This document shows positions 6,979-16,970 of a DNA stretch of 64,000 nt, piece by piece. The notes beneath the pieces are model-generated. The model did not search any database, had not been told where the DNA came from, and saw only the letters and a list, made by a program, of their open reading frames with translations. Made by a program: the position numbers and the translations under genes. The stretch's first letter is position 1, and each line of letters starts with the position of its first letter. Source of the stretch: Nocardia pneumoniae NBRC 100136 (lineage in GTDB: Bacteria; Actinomycetota; Actinomycetes; Mycobacteriales; Mycobacteriaceae); contig NZ_BAGF01000062.1 of assembly GCF_000308755.1 (NCBI RefSeq), positions 62,001 to 126,000 of the forward strand, written 5' to 3'.

Positions 6979-8153
6979 CATCGCCGATCCCGGCGCCGAT
7001 CGCGATACCGCTGATCGTTCTCGTCGCGGTGGCCGCCGCCGGGCGGCTCGTCCTGCTGCACGACACGACCGTCGACCGCCTGCTCAACCGGGCGCTGCTC
7101 TGGGGTGTCGCCACGCTGATACTGCTCGAACGCGGCATCGCACCGCAGATCGGCAGCCTGCTGCATCAGTTTTCGATGGCCACGCAGCTGATGGCGGCAA
7201 CCAGCCTGTACGGCGCGGCGAGGCTGTGGTCCGGCGCCGACCCCACCACCGCGCCGGTCCGGCAGCGGGCCTACGACCTGGCCGGTCTCGCCGGTGGCGC
7301 GATCATCCTGATCGCCGGGACCACGGCACGACAACACGGGCGTCTGGTCGGGCAGGCCCTGGACCGGCCGACGGCGCTGGTCGCGTTGATCTTGTGGGTT
7401 CCCCTGCTGGCCACCGGCCGCCTGGCTTGGCGCGCCGCGGTGCGCGAGCTGCGGTCGGGTGAGCCGACCCCGTCCGAGCGACTGGTCTACGGCATTCTGC
7501 TCGCGACGATGGTCGTCGGCTCGGGCGGACTGGCTGTCTCCGCGGTGCAGTCCGCCGGACCGGGTACGTTCGATGATCCGGCGCTGGTGCGCTGGGCCGG
7601 ACCGACTTTCGGTGTCGCGGCGCTGGGCGCGACGATCCTCGCCGTGCCGCTGGTCGCGCGATTGCGGGCGCGCATGGGCTGGGACCGCGCCGCCCGGTAC
7701 TGCCGTCGGCTGGAGCCACTGTGGCGCGATCTCACCGCGGCGGTACCGGAGATCGTCCTCGCGTCGGATGCGCCGATCGCCGAAGCCGACGCGCGGCTGA
7801 TCCGAATGACGGTCGAGATCCGTGACGCGCTGATGCACCTACGCCACCATGTACCCGAAACGGCCGAACACACCGCCTATGCGGAGCAAATCTTGCTGGC
7901 CATCGAAACGAAAACGCGCGGCGCGTCGACAGCGGCGCAGACCCATTTCCGGCCTTTCCCGGATTCACGGCCACGCGAGCTACCGCCTCCTGAGCTCAGC
8001 AAAGGCATACCGGGCCGATTCGGCGTCCACGAAACTCACCCTGTCGGCGACATCGACTCGGATCTGCGGCTGCTGCTGGCGCTGGCACGCCGATGGCCAC
8101 AGGCGAGAAAAGGCGTTCAACGCGAATCTCCGGGCATCCAGCCGGTGAGCTGA
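6975..8153 (+). CDS. MAB_1171c-like (DUF6545) multi-pass membrane protein
   Basis: A 392-aa protein with about seven hydrophobic segments in residues 5-230 and a cytosolic C-terminal part (about 240-392) containing VEIRDALMHLRHHVP, typical of the MAB_1171c family. The GTG at 6975 overlaps the protease stop and begins the family's usual N-terminal membrane segment. Longer in-frame extensions upstream only shadow the protease gene. In other actinobacteria this family is encoded next to XRE and ImmA/IrrE genes. A receptor that controls the protease is a reasonable guess; the biochemical role is unknown. Confidence 0.72.
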   Translation: MTSPIPAPIAIPLIVLVAVAAAGRLVLLHDTTVDRLLNRALLWGVATLILLERGIAPQIGSLLHQFSMATQLMAATSLYGAARLWSGADPTTAPVRQRAYDLAGLAGGAIILIAGTTARQHGRLVGQALDRPTALVALILWVPLLATGRLAWRAAVRELRSGEPTPSERLVYGILLATMVVGSGGLAVSAVQSAGPGTFDDPALVRWAGPTFGVAALGATILAVPLVARLRARMGWDRAARYCRRLEPLWRDLTAAVPEIVLASDAPIAEADARLIRMTVEIRDALMHLRHHVPETAEHTAYAEQILLAIETKTRGASTAAQTHFRPFPDSRPRELPPPELSKGIPGRFGVHETHPVGDIDSDLRLLLALARRWPQARKGVQRESPGIQPVS

Positions 8154-8184
8154 ACACCCGGAGAGTCGGGGACCAACGGTGTCG

Positions 8185-8916
8185 TCAGGCGAGCCTGATG
8201 AGGCCGTAATCGAAGGCGTGGCGGCGGTAGACCACCGAGGGCCGATCGGTCTCCTTGTCCTGGAACAGGAAGAAGTCGTGACCGACGAGTTCCATCTGAT
8301 AGAGCGCGTCATCGACGGTCATCGGCGTGGCCGAGTGCACCTTGGTGCGCACGATGTGGCCGGGCCCCTCGGCGTAATCCAGCTCCTGCGCCTCCTCACG
8401 TTGCTCCTGCGTGGCGCTCGACCCGGTGGGCTGCTCGAACAGCGATTCGTCCACCAGGTCCGCCGTCGCCTGGGCGACCGACACCGGCGTCTTGTCGCCG
8501 TAGTGCACCCTGCGGCGATCCTTGGTACGGCGCAGCCGGCTCTCCAGCTTCGCCGTCACGGACTCGAACGCGGCGTAGAAGCTGTCCGCGCGGGCCTCCG
8601 CCCGGACGACGGGACCCTTTCCACGCGCGGTGATTTCGACGCGCTGGCAGCTCTTCCGCTGGCGGCGATTGCGCTCGTGGAACAACTCCACGTCGAACAG
8701 GAACATCGAGGGGTCGAAGCGTTCTAATCGGGAGAGTTTTTCCGCGACGTAAATTCGAAAATGATCAGGCACCTCCACGTTGCGGCCCTTCACCACGATG
8801 TCGGCGCGCATCGCTCGCTGGCGTTCCGCTGGGGGTTGCTCTGGTGCTTCCTGGGTGCCGGCATCCAGCACCGACGGAGCGGGTTCTTTCACTGAAGGTC
8901 GTGAAGAAGTCGTCAC
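8185..8916 (-). CDS. hpf: Long-form ribosome hibernation promoting factor
   Basis: A 243-aa protein: a basic RMF/HPF N-terminal domain (about residues 35-140, starting ADIVVKGRNVEVPDHFRIYV) that binds the 30S decoding centre, a linker, and the C-terminal dimerisation domain (about 185-243, TPMTVDDALYQMELVGHDFFLF). It silences ribosomes in stationary phase and corresponds to Rv3241c. The GTG start is preceded by GGGAGGT. In M. tuberculosis the next gene downstream is secA1; here the downstream neighbour is instead the convergent MAB_1171c-like gene, 31 bp away. Confidence 0.93.
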   Translation of the reverse strand: MTTSSRPSVKEPAPSVLDAGTQEAPEQPPAERQRAMRADIVVKGRNVEVPDHFRIYVAEKLSRLERFDPSMFLFDVELFHERNRRQRKSCQRVEITARGKGPVVRAEARADSFYAAFESVTAKLESRLRRTKDRRRVHYGDKTPVSVAQATADLVDESLFEQPTGSSATQEQREEAQELDYAEGPGHIVRTKVHSATPMTVDDALYQMELVGHDFFLFQDKETDRPSVVYRRHAFDYGLIRLA

Positions 8917-9100
8917 GCGTACCTCCCGGATCTGGCCGCACAGACCGATTCACGTGCGGCGGGATTGAGCCGTGCCGATCGACAATCGCTCGGCACATGT
9001 TGTCCGAGGCGCCACCTCCAAACTCTCGGTTCGGGTGTGTGTTCGCGACGCTAGTACGCCAACCGGCCGATCGCCAGTGTTCACGCAAATTTCCCACCGG

Positions 9101-9745
9101 TCACGCAGCGCACGTAACCAGAACGCCACGTGTCGGCAATCCGATCAGCGCCAACGCGCGTACCGATTCGCGGGCCGTCGCGCCCGTGGTCAGCACGTCG
9201 TCGACTACCACCACCTCGGCGTTCGCCGGAATTCCCAGGTCAGCGGCACGAACCGGTACGGTGGTGACCCGCCCGCCCAGGTTGCGCGAGCGCTGCGCGG
9301 GCGTCAAGCCCACCGAATCACGCACCCCCGGCCGCAGCCGCAAGAGGGCTACCACTCGGCTATCCGGCAGCCATCGGCTGGCGACGCGCGCCGAACGCAG
9401 CACCGGATCGCCGCCCCTGCGCCGCGCCGCCACGCCCCTGCTCGGGGCGGGCACCAGCACGAGCGGCCGCCGGGCCGACCGCAGCGCGGCGAGCCCGCCC
9501 GCGAGCGCGACACCCAGCGGCTCCGCGAGATCCCGCCGCCCGCGTTCCTTCGCCGCGAGCACCGCCCGGCGCGCGGGACCGGCGTACGGCCCGAGCGCCC
9601 AGCACGGCACGCCGGGATCGGTACGCGGCCACACCCGCACCGGCGGACCGGCGAGCGCGTCGGCGCAGTCGGCACACCAATCGGCCCCGGAACGTCCGCA
9701 ACCCGCACAGACGGCGGGGAGCACAAGATCGAGCAGCGTTCGCAT
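9101..9745 (-). CDS. ComF-family phosphoribosyltransferase-like protein
   Basis: A 214-aa protein with an N-terminal zinc ribbon (CAGCG then CADC) and a C-terminal phosphoribosyltransferase fold with the PRPP-binding motif VVVVDDVLTTGAT. It is equivalent to Rv3242c. ComF proteins support DNA uptake or recombination in competent bacteria; the actinobacterial role is not settled. The ATG at 9745 was chosen because it starts directly before LLDLVLPAVCAGCG; a TTG at 9799 would add 18 residues. It lies between hpf and lpqB, as in mycobacteria. Confidence 0.85.
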   Translation of the reverse strand: MRTLLDLVLPAVCAGCGRSGADWCADCADALAGPPVRVWPRTDPGVPCWALGPYAGPARRAVLAAKERGRRDLAEPLGVALAGGLAALRSARRPLVLVPAPSRGVAARRRGGDPVLRSARVASRWLPDSRVVALLRLRPGVRDSVGLTPAQRSRNLGGRVTTVPVRAADLGIPANAEVVVVDDVLTTGATARESVRALALIGLPTRGVLVTCAA

Positions 9746-9878
9746 CGGCACAGTGTCCGCCCGGCCACCGACAAGCCCGCTCCAGCGTGCCGACGACAAT
9801 CCGCAGACAGAACGTTGCCCTCCGCGCGGCCAGCTGTTTACGCGGGTCCAGAGACGCCGCCCGGCTCGGGCACGGCAC

Positions 9879-11702
9879 TCAGCCGGGAAGCACGGGGATG
9901 GCGTTCACACCCAGACCCGGGACCTCACGCCAATAGGGCTGGCCTTGATCCGGAGCTGAGGTCAGCTCCAGTACGGCGCGCGAGTCGGCGACGTACTGAT
10001 GATCCGGGCTCGCGCTCACCGAGCGCACCGGCGCGGTCAGATTCTGCGACGTCAGCGGTTTGGGCTCCGAGCCGTCGACCGAGACGGTGCTCACCGGGTC
10101 GACATTGCCCTCGCGCGCGATGATGATCGAATCGGCGTCCAGCCAGTCCAGCGACACCGCAGGGGTGCTGAGGTCCACACCCACGGGAAGCGCCGAAGTG
10201 AGGGCCAGCTTCCCGTCCGGCTGCGGTACCACCACCGCGACATAGACCTTGCCGTTGGCGATCATCGCCGCCCGCACCCCGGTCCGGGAGATCCGCAATT
10301 CCGTGATCGGCAACCGCGGCGCGGTGGCCGACGAGGCCGCCGTGAGCGCCGAGGTATCGACCTCCTGCACCGATACATTTCCGGTGGCCCGGTCGTGCAC
10401 CGCGCGGATGACCCGCCCGCCGTCGATCACCGCCCATGCCGCGCTGCCGTCGGCGGTCCACGACGGCCGGGTGATGGTGAAACCTTCGGCGACGGGAAAC
10501 GCGTTGCCGCCGTACGTGCCGACCATGAGGGTGCGCGACGGCTCCCCCGCGGGCCTGCCCGCCTCCGCGACCGCGGCGACCAGCTGGCCGTCCGGGGACA
10601 GCGCCGCCGACTGCAGGTTGTTCACCCGACCGAAGTAGCCCGGCGTCGACGCGCTGCCGCCGCTGTCGGTGACCTGCACCAGTCCCCCGCCGCGCAGCGC
10701 GTGCAGACCAGCCTGGTTGCGCGTGGACGTGCCGGGATTGAACTGCTGCACGTCCGCGACGTTCCATCCGTTCGCGCCGAACCGCTCGTCCAGCGGTTTG
10801 CCGTCGGCGAGCAGCACGTAGGGCCCGAGTATGTCGGCGCCGGAGAGCGTGAGCACCACCTGGGCGGCGAGCAATTCCCGATCGCGCGGATTCAGCGCCG
10901 ACGCGCCGGCGAAGTCGATCTTCACTCCGCCGAGACCGATGCCGACGCCCTCCGGGTCGCCGTTGATCTTGCTGATCGTGCCGCGCAGCGCGACCGGCGG
11001 CGCCAGCTCGTTGCGCAGCACCGACGCGAGGGCGGGCTGCGGCCCCTCGATCAGCGAACTCAGCAACCGCTGGGTCAACTGTCCCTTCGGCACCGAGATC
11101 CAGCGCAGATCCGGGACCGCCGTGGTGCCGCCCGGATCGGCGAAGTACAGCGCGTAACGCCGATAGGACTTGAAGAACGCGGTGGAGTCCATCACGACGC
11201 CGTCGGGCAGCTCATCGATGCGCCACTCGCCGTCGACCTTGGTCAGTTCGATCTTGTTCTCGACTATGGGGATGTCGTCGCTGGGGCGGTATCCGCCGTC
11301 GGCGGACAGCTCGCCGACCTTGCGCGCGCGGATCAGGTAGCTGGCCTTGTCGCCGGAGCGGGATTCCCGCAGGGTGTCCGGTTTCTCCACGATGACGGTG
11401 CCCGCGGCGTCGTCCCACTGGGTGGAGGCGGCCGGAGTCATGTACTGGCGGGCGGCCAGATGCCGGTTGGCCGGGTCGGCGGTGGCCTGGAGGAAGTCGC
11501 GCAGCAGCAGGTCGGGATCGCGGTTGGCGGCCGGCGGCGGCGGGCCCTCGGGAGTGGGCTCGCGGTTGAGGGTGCCCAGCGCCTCCGGCGCGGAGGACTC
11601 GGGCAGGCTGGCACACGCGGTGAGCGGCGACAGGACCACCGCGAACACTGCGACCAGCACGGTCAGCTGCCGCATCCGCACCGACCCGACACGCGTCCTC
11701 AT
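9879..11702 (-). CDS. lpqB: Lipoprotein LpqB, accessory to MtrB
   Basis: A 607-aa exported lipoprotein. The N-terminus has a signal peptide ending in the lipobox LTAC, so it should be lipid-anchored outside the membrane. A GerMN-like domain (about 180-320) and a C-terminal beta-propeller-like region follow, as in mycobacterial LpqB (Rv3244c). LpqB binds the extracellular part of MtrB and modulates MtrA phosphorylation and cell-wall growth. Its ATG overlaps the mtrB stop (ATGA), so the two are translationally coupled. Confidence 0.93.
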   Translation of the reverse strand: MRTRVGSVRMRQLTVLVAVFAVVLSPLTACASLPESSAPEALGTLNREPTPEGPPPPAANRDPDLLLRDFLQATADPANRHLAARQYMTPAASTQWDDAAGTVIVEKPDTLRESRSGDKASYLIRARKVGELSADGGYRPSDDIPIVENKIELTKVDGEWRIDELPDGVVMDSTAFFKSYRRYALYFADPGGTTAVPDLRWISVPKGQLTQRLLSSLIEGPQPALASVLRNELAPPVALRGTISKINGDPEGVGIGLGGVKIDFAGASALNPRDRELLAAQVVLTLSGADILGPYVLLADGKPLDERFGANGWNVADVQQFNPGTSTRNQAGLHALRGGGLVQVTDSGGSASTPGYFGRVNNLQSAALSPDGQLVAAVAEAGRPAGEPSRTLMVGTYGGNAFPVAEGFTITRPSWTADGSAAWAVIDGGRVIRAVHDRATGNVSVQEVDTSALTAASSATAPRLPITELRISRTGVRAAMIANGKVYVAVVVPQPDGKLALTSALPVGVDLSTPAVSLDWLDADSIIIAREGNVDPVSTVSVDGSEPKPLTSQNLTAPVRSVSASPDHQYVADSRAVLELTSAPDQGQPYWREVPGLGVNAIPVLPG

Positions 11703-13774
11703 GACTGTCCGTCCCCGGATTCGCGCGTGGGGCCGCCACCGGCCTGCGCCGACTCGGCCGCCTGCGATCCATTCGAGCCGGACGCGGGCGCGTCACCGGA
11801 GGGCGTGCTCTCGCCTGGTGGCGAGACATCGCCCGCTTCCACGGCCTGCGCCCGCGCCGCATCCGGCTTCGGGGCCTCGGCGCTCACTTCGTCCGTGCGC
11901 ACACCATCCACTCCGGCAGTGCCCGTCGTCGTACTCGCTTCTTCCGTGCGGACACTATCCGCCCCAGCTGTGCCCGACTGTATGTCCCCCGGTCCGGCCG
12001 GTGCGCCGACGCCATCCAGCTCGGAAACGCCGCGCTCCCCCGCATCACGTTCGGCACCCGCCGGGGGCGCGGTGTACGCCTCCGCGCTCGCGCCGTCGGC
12101 GGGCGGCTCCTTCTCGACCAGCCGCATCGGCTTGCGGGCGGGCTCCAGCGGCAGCGGACTCGGCCCGAGCTTCTTCCCGCGCACCAGCGGCAAGGTCAGG
12201 CGGAAGCTCGCGCCGACACCGACCTCACCCCACGCCTCGAGCTTGCCCTCGTGCAGATTCGCGTCCTCCACACTGATCGACAGACCCAGACCGGTTCCGC
12301 CGGAGCGGCGCATCCGGGACGGGTCGGAACGCCAGAACCGGTTGAAGACCAGCTTCTCCTCGCCGGGCCGCAGACCGACGCCCTGATCGCGCACGACGAC
12401 GGCGACCGCGTTGGCCTCGACATCGCCGCGCATGCGCAACAGCACCGGTTTGCCCTCGCTGTGGTCGATCGCGTTGGCGAGCAGATTGCGCAGCACCCGT
12501 TCCACGCGGCGCGGATCGACCTCGGCGACCAGCGGCTCCTCCGGCATATCGGTGATCACCTCGACCCCGGCGTCCTTGGCCAGGTGCCGCACGGTGGAGA
12601 TCGCGGCCCGCGCGCACATCCGCACGTCCAGCGACTCGACCTGGAGTTCGGCGACGCCCGCGTCGTGCCTGCTGATCTCCAGCAGGTCGTTGAGCAGGCC
12701 CTCGAACCGGTCCAGCTCGTTGACCAGCAGCTCGGCGCTGCGGGCCAGGGCGGGGTCGAGGTCGTCGCTGCTGCCGTGGATCAGGTCGGCGGCCATGCGG
12801 ACGGTGGTGAGCGGGGTGCGCAACTCGTGGCTGACGTCGGAGGTGAACCGGCGCTGCAGGTTGCCGAACTCTTCCAGCTGGGTGATCTGGTTGGACAGGC
12901 TCTCGGCCATCTCGTTGAACGCCTGCGCCAGCCGCGCCATGTCGTCCTCGCCGCGCACCAGCATGCGTTCCTTGAGCCTGCCGTCGGCGAACCGGCCCGC
13001 GATCCGCGCCGCGGAGCGGATCGGCAGGACCACCTGCCTGGTGACCAGCGCGGTGATCGCGGCGAGCAACACCAGCAGCACGATGCCGCCGACGAGCATG
13101 GTGCCGCGCATCAGCGCCAGGCTGCGTTCCTCGTTGGCCAGCGGGAAGATCAGGTAGATCTCCAGGGTGGGGATCTCGGCGCTGGGACTGCCGATGATCA
13201 GCGCGCGGCCCTGGTAGCCCTCCGCGTCGGCGACCGTGGCGAACTGGTAGCTGACCTGGTTGCGCTGCACGAACCGGCGCAGTTCCTCGGGCACCTCCTG
13301 GATCGGGCCGGTGGAGATCTGCTGCGGCGGCATGCCGCCGATGACGCTCAGCGCCGTGTCGAAAGTGCCTGCCGCGCCGGTGGATTGGCCGGTGCCGCCG
13401 CGGTTGGACAGCGCGTTGCGGGCATCCTCCAGCCGCTGCGGTTGACCGCCGATATCGTGCACACCGGACAGCTGGCTCTCCACCGTATTGCGCGCACGAT
13501 CCATCTCCTCGACCGCCGCGTTGATCTTGGCGTCGAGCAGCCGGTCGGTGATCTGACTGGTCAGCACCACGCCGAGGATCGTGATGACGATCAGCGACAG
13601 GGTCAGCGTGGACACGATGACGCGCAGCTGCAGAGACCGCCGCCAGAGGTGGCCGAGAGCGACGCCGACCTCTTGGAACCAGGCCACGACCGGTGCCAGC
13701 GATCGTTGCAGACGCGCGATCACGCTGGTGAGATCCGCCGCCCGGTCTCGGCGGGGCCCTTCGTGGTCAGCCAA
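11699..13774 (-). CDS. mtrB: Sensor histidine kinase MtrB with long low-complexity C-terminus
   Basis: A 691-aa kinase with membrane segments at about 51-73 and 224-246, an extracellular sensor between them, HAMP at about 247-300, the phospho-accepting His316 in TSDVSHELRTPL, and an ATPase domain with NLLANAIDH, RDQGVGL and GGTGLGLSIS. It controls MtrA, which links cell division and wall synthesis. The TTG start is preceded by GGAGG. After about residue 540 it carries some 150 residues of Ala/Gly/Glu/Ser-rich sequence with a near-duplicate (TAGADSVRTEEAS and TAGVDGVRTDEVS), making it clearly longer than the M. tuberculosis protein. Confidence 0.94.
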   Translation of the reverse strand: MADHEGPRRDRAADLTSVIARLQRSLAPVVAWFQEVGVALGHLWRRSLQLRVIVSTLTLSLIVITILGVVLTSQITDRLLDAKINAAVEEMDRARNTVESQLSGVHDIGGQPQRLEDARNALSNRGGTGQSTGAAGTFDTALSVIGGMPPQQISTGPIQEVPEELRRFVQRNQVSYQFATVADAEGYQGRALIIGSPSAEIPTLEIYLIFPLANEERSLALMRGTMLVGGIVLLVLLAAITALVTRQVVLPIRSAARIAGRFADGRLKERMLVRGEDDMARLAQAFNEMAESLSNQITQLEEFGNLQRRFTSDVSHELRTPLTTVRMAADLIHGSSDDLDPALARSAELLVNELDRFEGLLNDLLEISRHDAGVAELQVESLDVRMCARAAISTVRHLAKDAGVEVITDMPEEPLVAEVDPRRVERVLRNLLANAIDHSEGKPVLLRMRGDVEANAVAVVVRDQGVGLRPGEEKLVFNRFWRSDPSRMRRSGGTGLGLSISVEDANLHEGKLEAWGEVGVGASFRLTLPLVRGKKLGPSPLPLEPARKPMRLVEKEPPADGASAEAYTAPPAGAERDAGERGVSELDGVGAPAGPGDIQSGTAGADSVRTEEASTTTGTAGVDGVRTDEVSAEAPKPDAARAQAVEAGDVSPPGESTPSGDAPASGSNGSQAAESAQAGGGPTRESGDGQS

Positions 13775-13807
13775 GCTACCGCCTCCGGGCCCTCGAGTCG
13801 GTCCGGA

Positions 13808-14485
13808 TCACGGCGGTCCGGCCTTGTAACCGACACCGCGGACGGTCAGCACGATCTCCGGATTCTCCGGATCCTTCTCGACCTTCGCGCGCAGACGCTG
13901 CACGTGGACGTTCACCAACCGGGTGTCGGCGGCGTGCCGGTAGCCCCAGACCTGCTCGAGCAGGACCTCGCGGGTGAACACCTGGCGCGGCTTGCGGGCC
14001 AGCGCGACGAGCAGGTCGAACTCCAGCGGCGTCAGCGAGATCTGCTGGCCGCCCCGGCTGACCTTGTGCGCGGGCACGTCGATCACGATATCCGCGATCG
14101 AGAGCAGCTCGGCGGGCTCCTCCTCGGTGCGGCGCAGCCGGGCGCGCACCCTGGCGACGAGTTCCTTCGGCTTGAAGGGCTTGACGATGTAATCGTCGGC
14201 GCCCGATTCCAGACCCAGCACGACGTCGACCGTGTCGGTCTTGGCCGTGAGCATCACGATCGGAACCCCGGAATCGGCCCGCAGCACGCGGCACACGTCG
14301 ATGCCGTTCATGCCGGGCAGCATCAGGTCCAGCAACACCAAATCGGGGCGGATCTCGCGAACCGCCGCCAGGGCCTGTGTGCCGTCGCCGACCACGTGCG
14401 GGTCGAACCCTTCCCCGCGCAGGACGATCGTGAGCATCTCAGCGAGTGCCATATCGTCGTCGACGACCAGAATCTTCGGCTTCAT
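13808..14485 (-). CDS. mtrA: Response regulator MtrA
   Basis: A 225-aa OmpR/PhoB-type regulator. The receiver has the acidic pocket VVDDD and phospho-acceptor Asp53 in LLDLMLPG. The winged-helix domain includes SLTPLEFDLLVALARKPRQV and RLVNVHVQRLRAKVEKDPEN. It is nearly identical to M. tuberculosis MtrA along its length. The ATG at 14485 (MKPKILVVDDD) was chosen over a 17-residue upstream extension that the family lacks. A CATAGT element lies just before the start and could be a -10 for a leaderless message. mtrB follows 33 bp downstream. Confidence 0.93.
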   Translation of the reverse strand: MKPKILVVDDDMALAEMLTIVLRGEGFDPHVVGDGTQALAAVREIRPDLVLLDLMLPGMNGIDVCRVLRADSGVPIVMLTAKTDTVDVVLGLESGADDYIVKPFKPKELVARVRARLRRTEEEPAELLSIADIVIDVPAHKVSRGGQQISLTPLEFDLLVALARKPRQVFTREVLLEQVWGYRHAADTRLVNVHVQRLRAKVEKDPENPEIVLTVRGVGYKAGPP

Positions 14486-14563
14486 AACTACTATGTTGTC
14501 ATCTCCCAGGCGAGGATCGGGCCGCCACGCCAACACTGGTGCGAACCCGCGGCACAGCCAACC

Positions 14564-15211
14564 TTATCGACCAACGATTTCGATGATCCGCGCGGCCAGC
14601 GTAGCGGGATCGTCCTCGGATCGATATCGCCACCACGGCCCGTGCCAGCCGCGTTCGGCCAGCTCGCGGTACACCGCACCGGTCCGGTGCTGGAGGCCGC
14701 CGTCGCGCTCGTAGGCGTCGGGCGCGCGTTCGGCGTCGAGTTCGCCTCGCCTGCGGGCACGCTCGACGGCCAGCTCGGTCGGCACGTCCAGCAACACCTG
14801 GAGCGCGGGTACGGGCAGGGCGAATCTGCCGAACTCCAATTCGCCCACCCACCGCACGATTTCGCCGTCGGCCGACTGGCCGAGCCGGGCGGCGGAATAG
14901 GCGGCGTTGGAGGCGACGTAACGGTCCAGGAGCACGATGTCGTTGTCGGCCAACAACTTCGACAGCTCGTCCGCAGCGCCCGCGCGGTCCAGCGCGAACA
15001 GCAGGGCCATGCCGCTGACCGAGTCGGCGAGGTCGCCGTGCGCGCCGCGCAGCGCCTCGGCGGCCAGGTCGGCGTGCACCGAGACGCGGTACCGGGGGAA
15101 GGCCATCCTGGCGACGCGCAGCCCGCGACCGCGCAGGTCGGCGACGACCTTGTCGATCAGCGTCCGCTTGCCCGCGCCGTCGAGGCCTTCGACGGCAATC
15201 AGCACTCCCAT
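14564..15211 (-). CDS. tmk: Thymidylate kinase
   Basis: A 215-aa dTMP kinase: P-loop EGLDGAGKRT at residues 8-17, the DRY motif in LLDRYVASNAAYSAA, and an Arg-rich lid near 150-160. It makes dTDP for DNA synthesis. The GAGKRT form of the P-loop is normal for mycobacterial Tmk. It lies upstream of mtrA on the same strand with a 78-bp gap, as in M. tuberculosis (Rv3247c). Confidence 0.93.
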   Translation of the reverse strand: MGVLIAVEGLDGAGKRTLIDKVVADLRGRGLRVARMAFPRYRVSVHADLAAEALRGAHGDLADSVSGMALLFALDRAGAADELSKLLADNDIVLLDRYVASNAAYSAARLGQSADGEIVRWVGELEFGRFALPVPALQVLLDVPTELAVERARRRGELDAERAPDAYERDGGLQHRTGAVYRELAERGWHGPWWRYRSEDDPATLAARIIEIVGR

Positions 15212-15295
15212 AGCCAGGCAGGGTACCCCGCGGTCCGCTCGCCGCCGACACCGGCTGACCAGCGCGGATGGCTAGCCGGTGCGCCCGGTGAGCGC

Positions 15296-15325
15296 GGTCC
15301 CGCCGACCGGAAGGCCGACGGGACC
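15296..15325 (-). terminator. Hairpin between sahH and tmk
   Basis: GGTCCCGCCGACC pairs with GGCCGACGGGACC (11 of 13 positions) around GGAA, just past the sahH stop on the minus strand. It is a likely rho-independent-like terminator or attenuator of sahH transcription. Confidence 0.5.
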
Positions 15326-15338
15326 GGATTGGGTGCGC

Positions 15339-16823
<1,485 letters not shown>

Positions 16824-16938
16824 CAGCCTCTCCTGGTTCGGCAAGTACCGAGGCAAGGCTAGTCGCTCGCGACCGGGCGCGGACCATGCGGCTGCCACTC
16901 GCGCGCTCGGCGCGGCGTGGCTGCCGCCGGTCTTCGTC

Positions 16939-16960
16939 CGGCCGCGCCGTTACGCGGCCG
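16939..16960 (-). terminator. Perfect 8-bp stem hairpin after second alkB
   Basis: CGGCCGCG-CCGTTA-CGCGGCCG lies 10 bp beyond the stop of the minus-strand alkane monooxygenase and upstream of sahH. It probably ends alkB transcription. No U-tract is present. Confidence 0.45.
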
Positions 16961-16970
16961 CCTCGGGGTT

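Noticed and set aside
14564..15211. Unusual P-loop (GAGKRT instead of GAGKST) in thymidylate kinase
   Set aside because: The same variant occurs in M. tuberculosis Tmk, so it is normal for the group.
16824..16970. S-adenosylhomocysteine riboswitch upstream of sahH
   Set aside because: A hairpin is present, but the conserved SAH riboswitch core could not be matched, and the hairpin fits the terminator of the preceding alkB gene.
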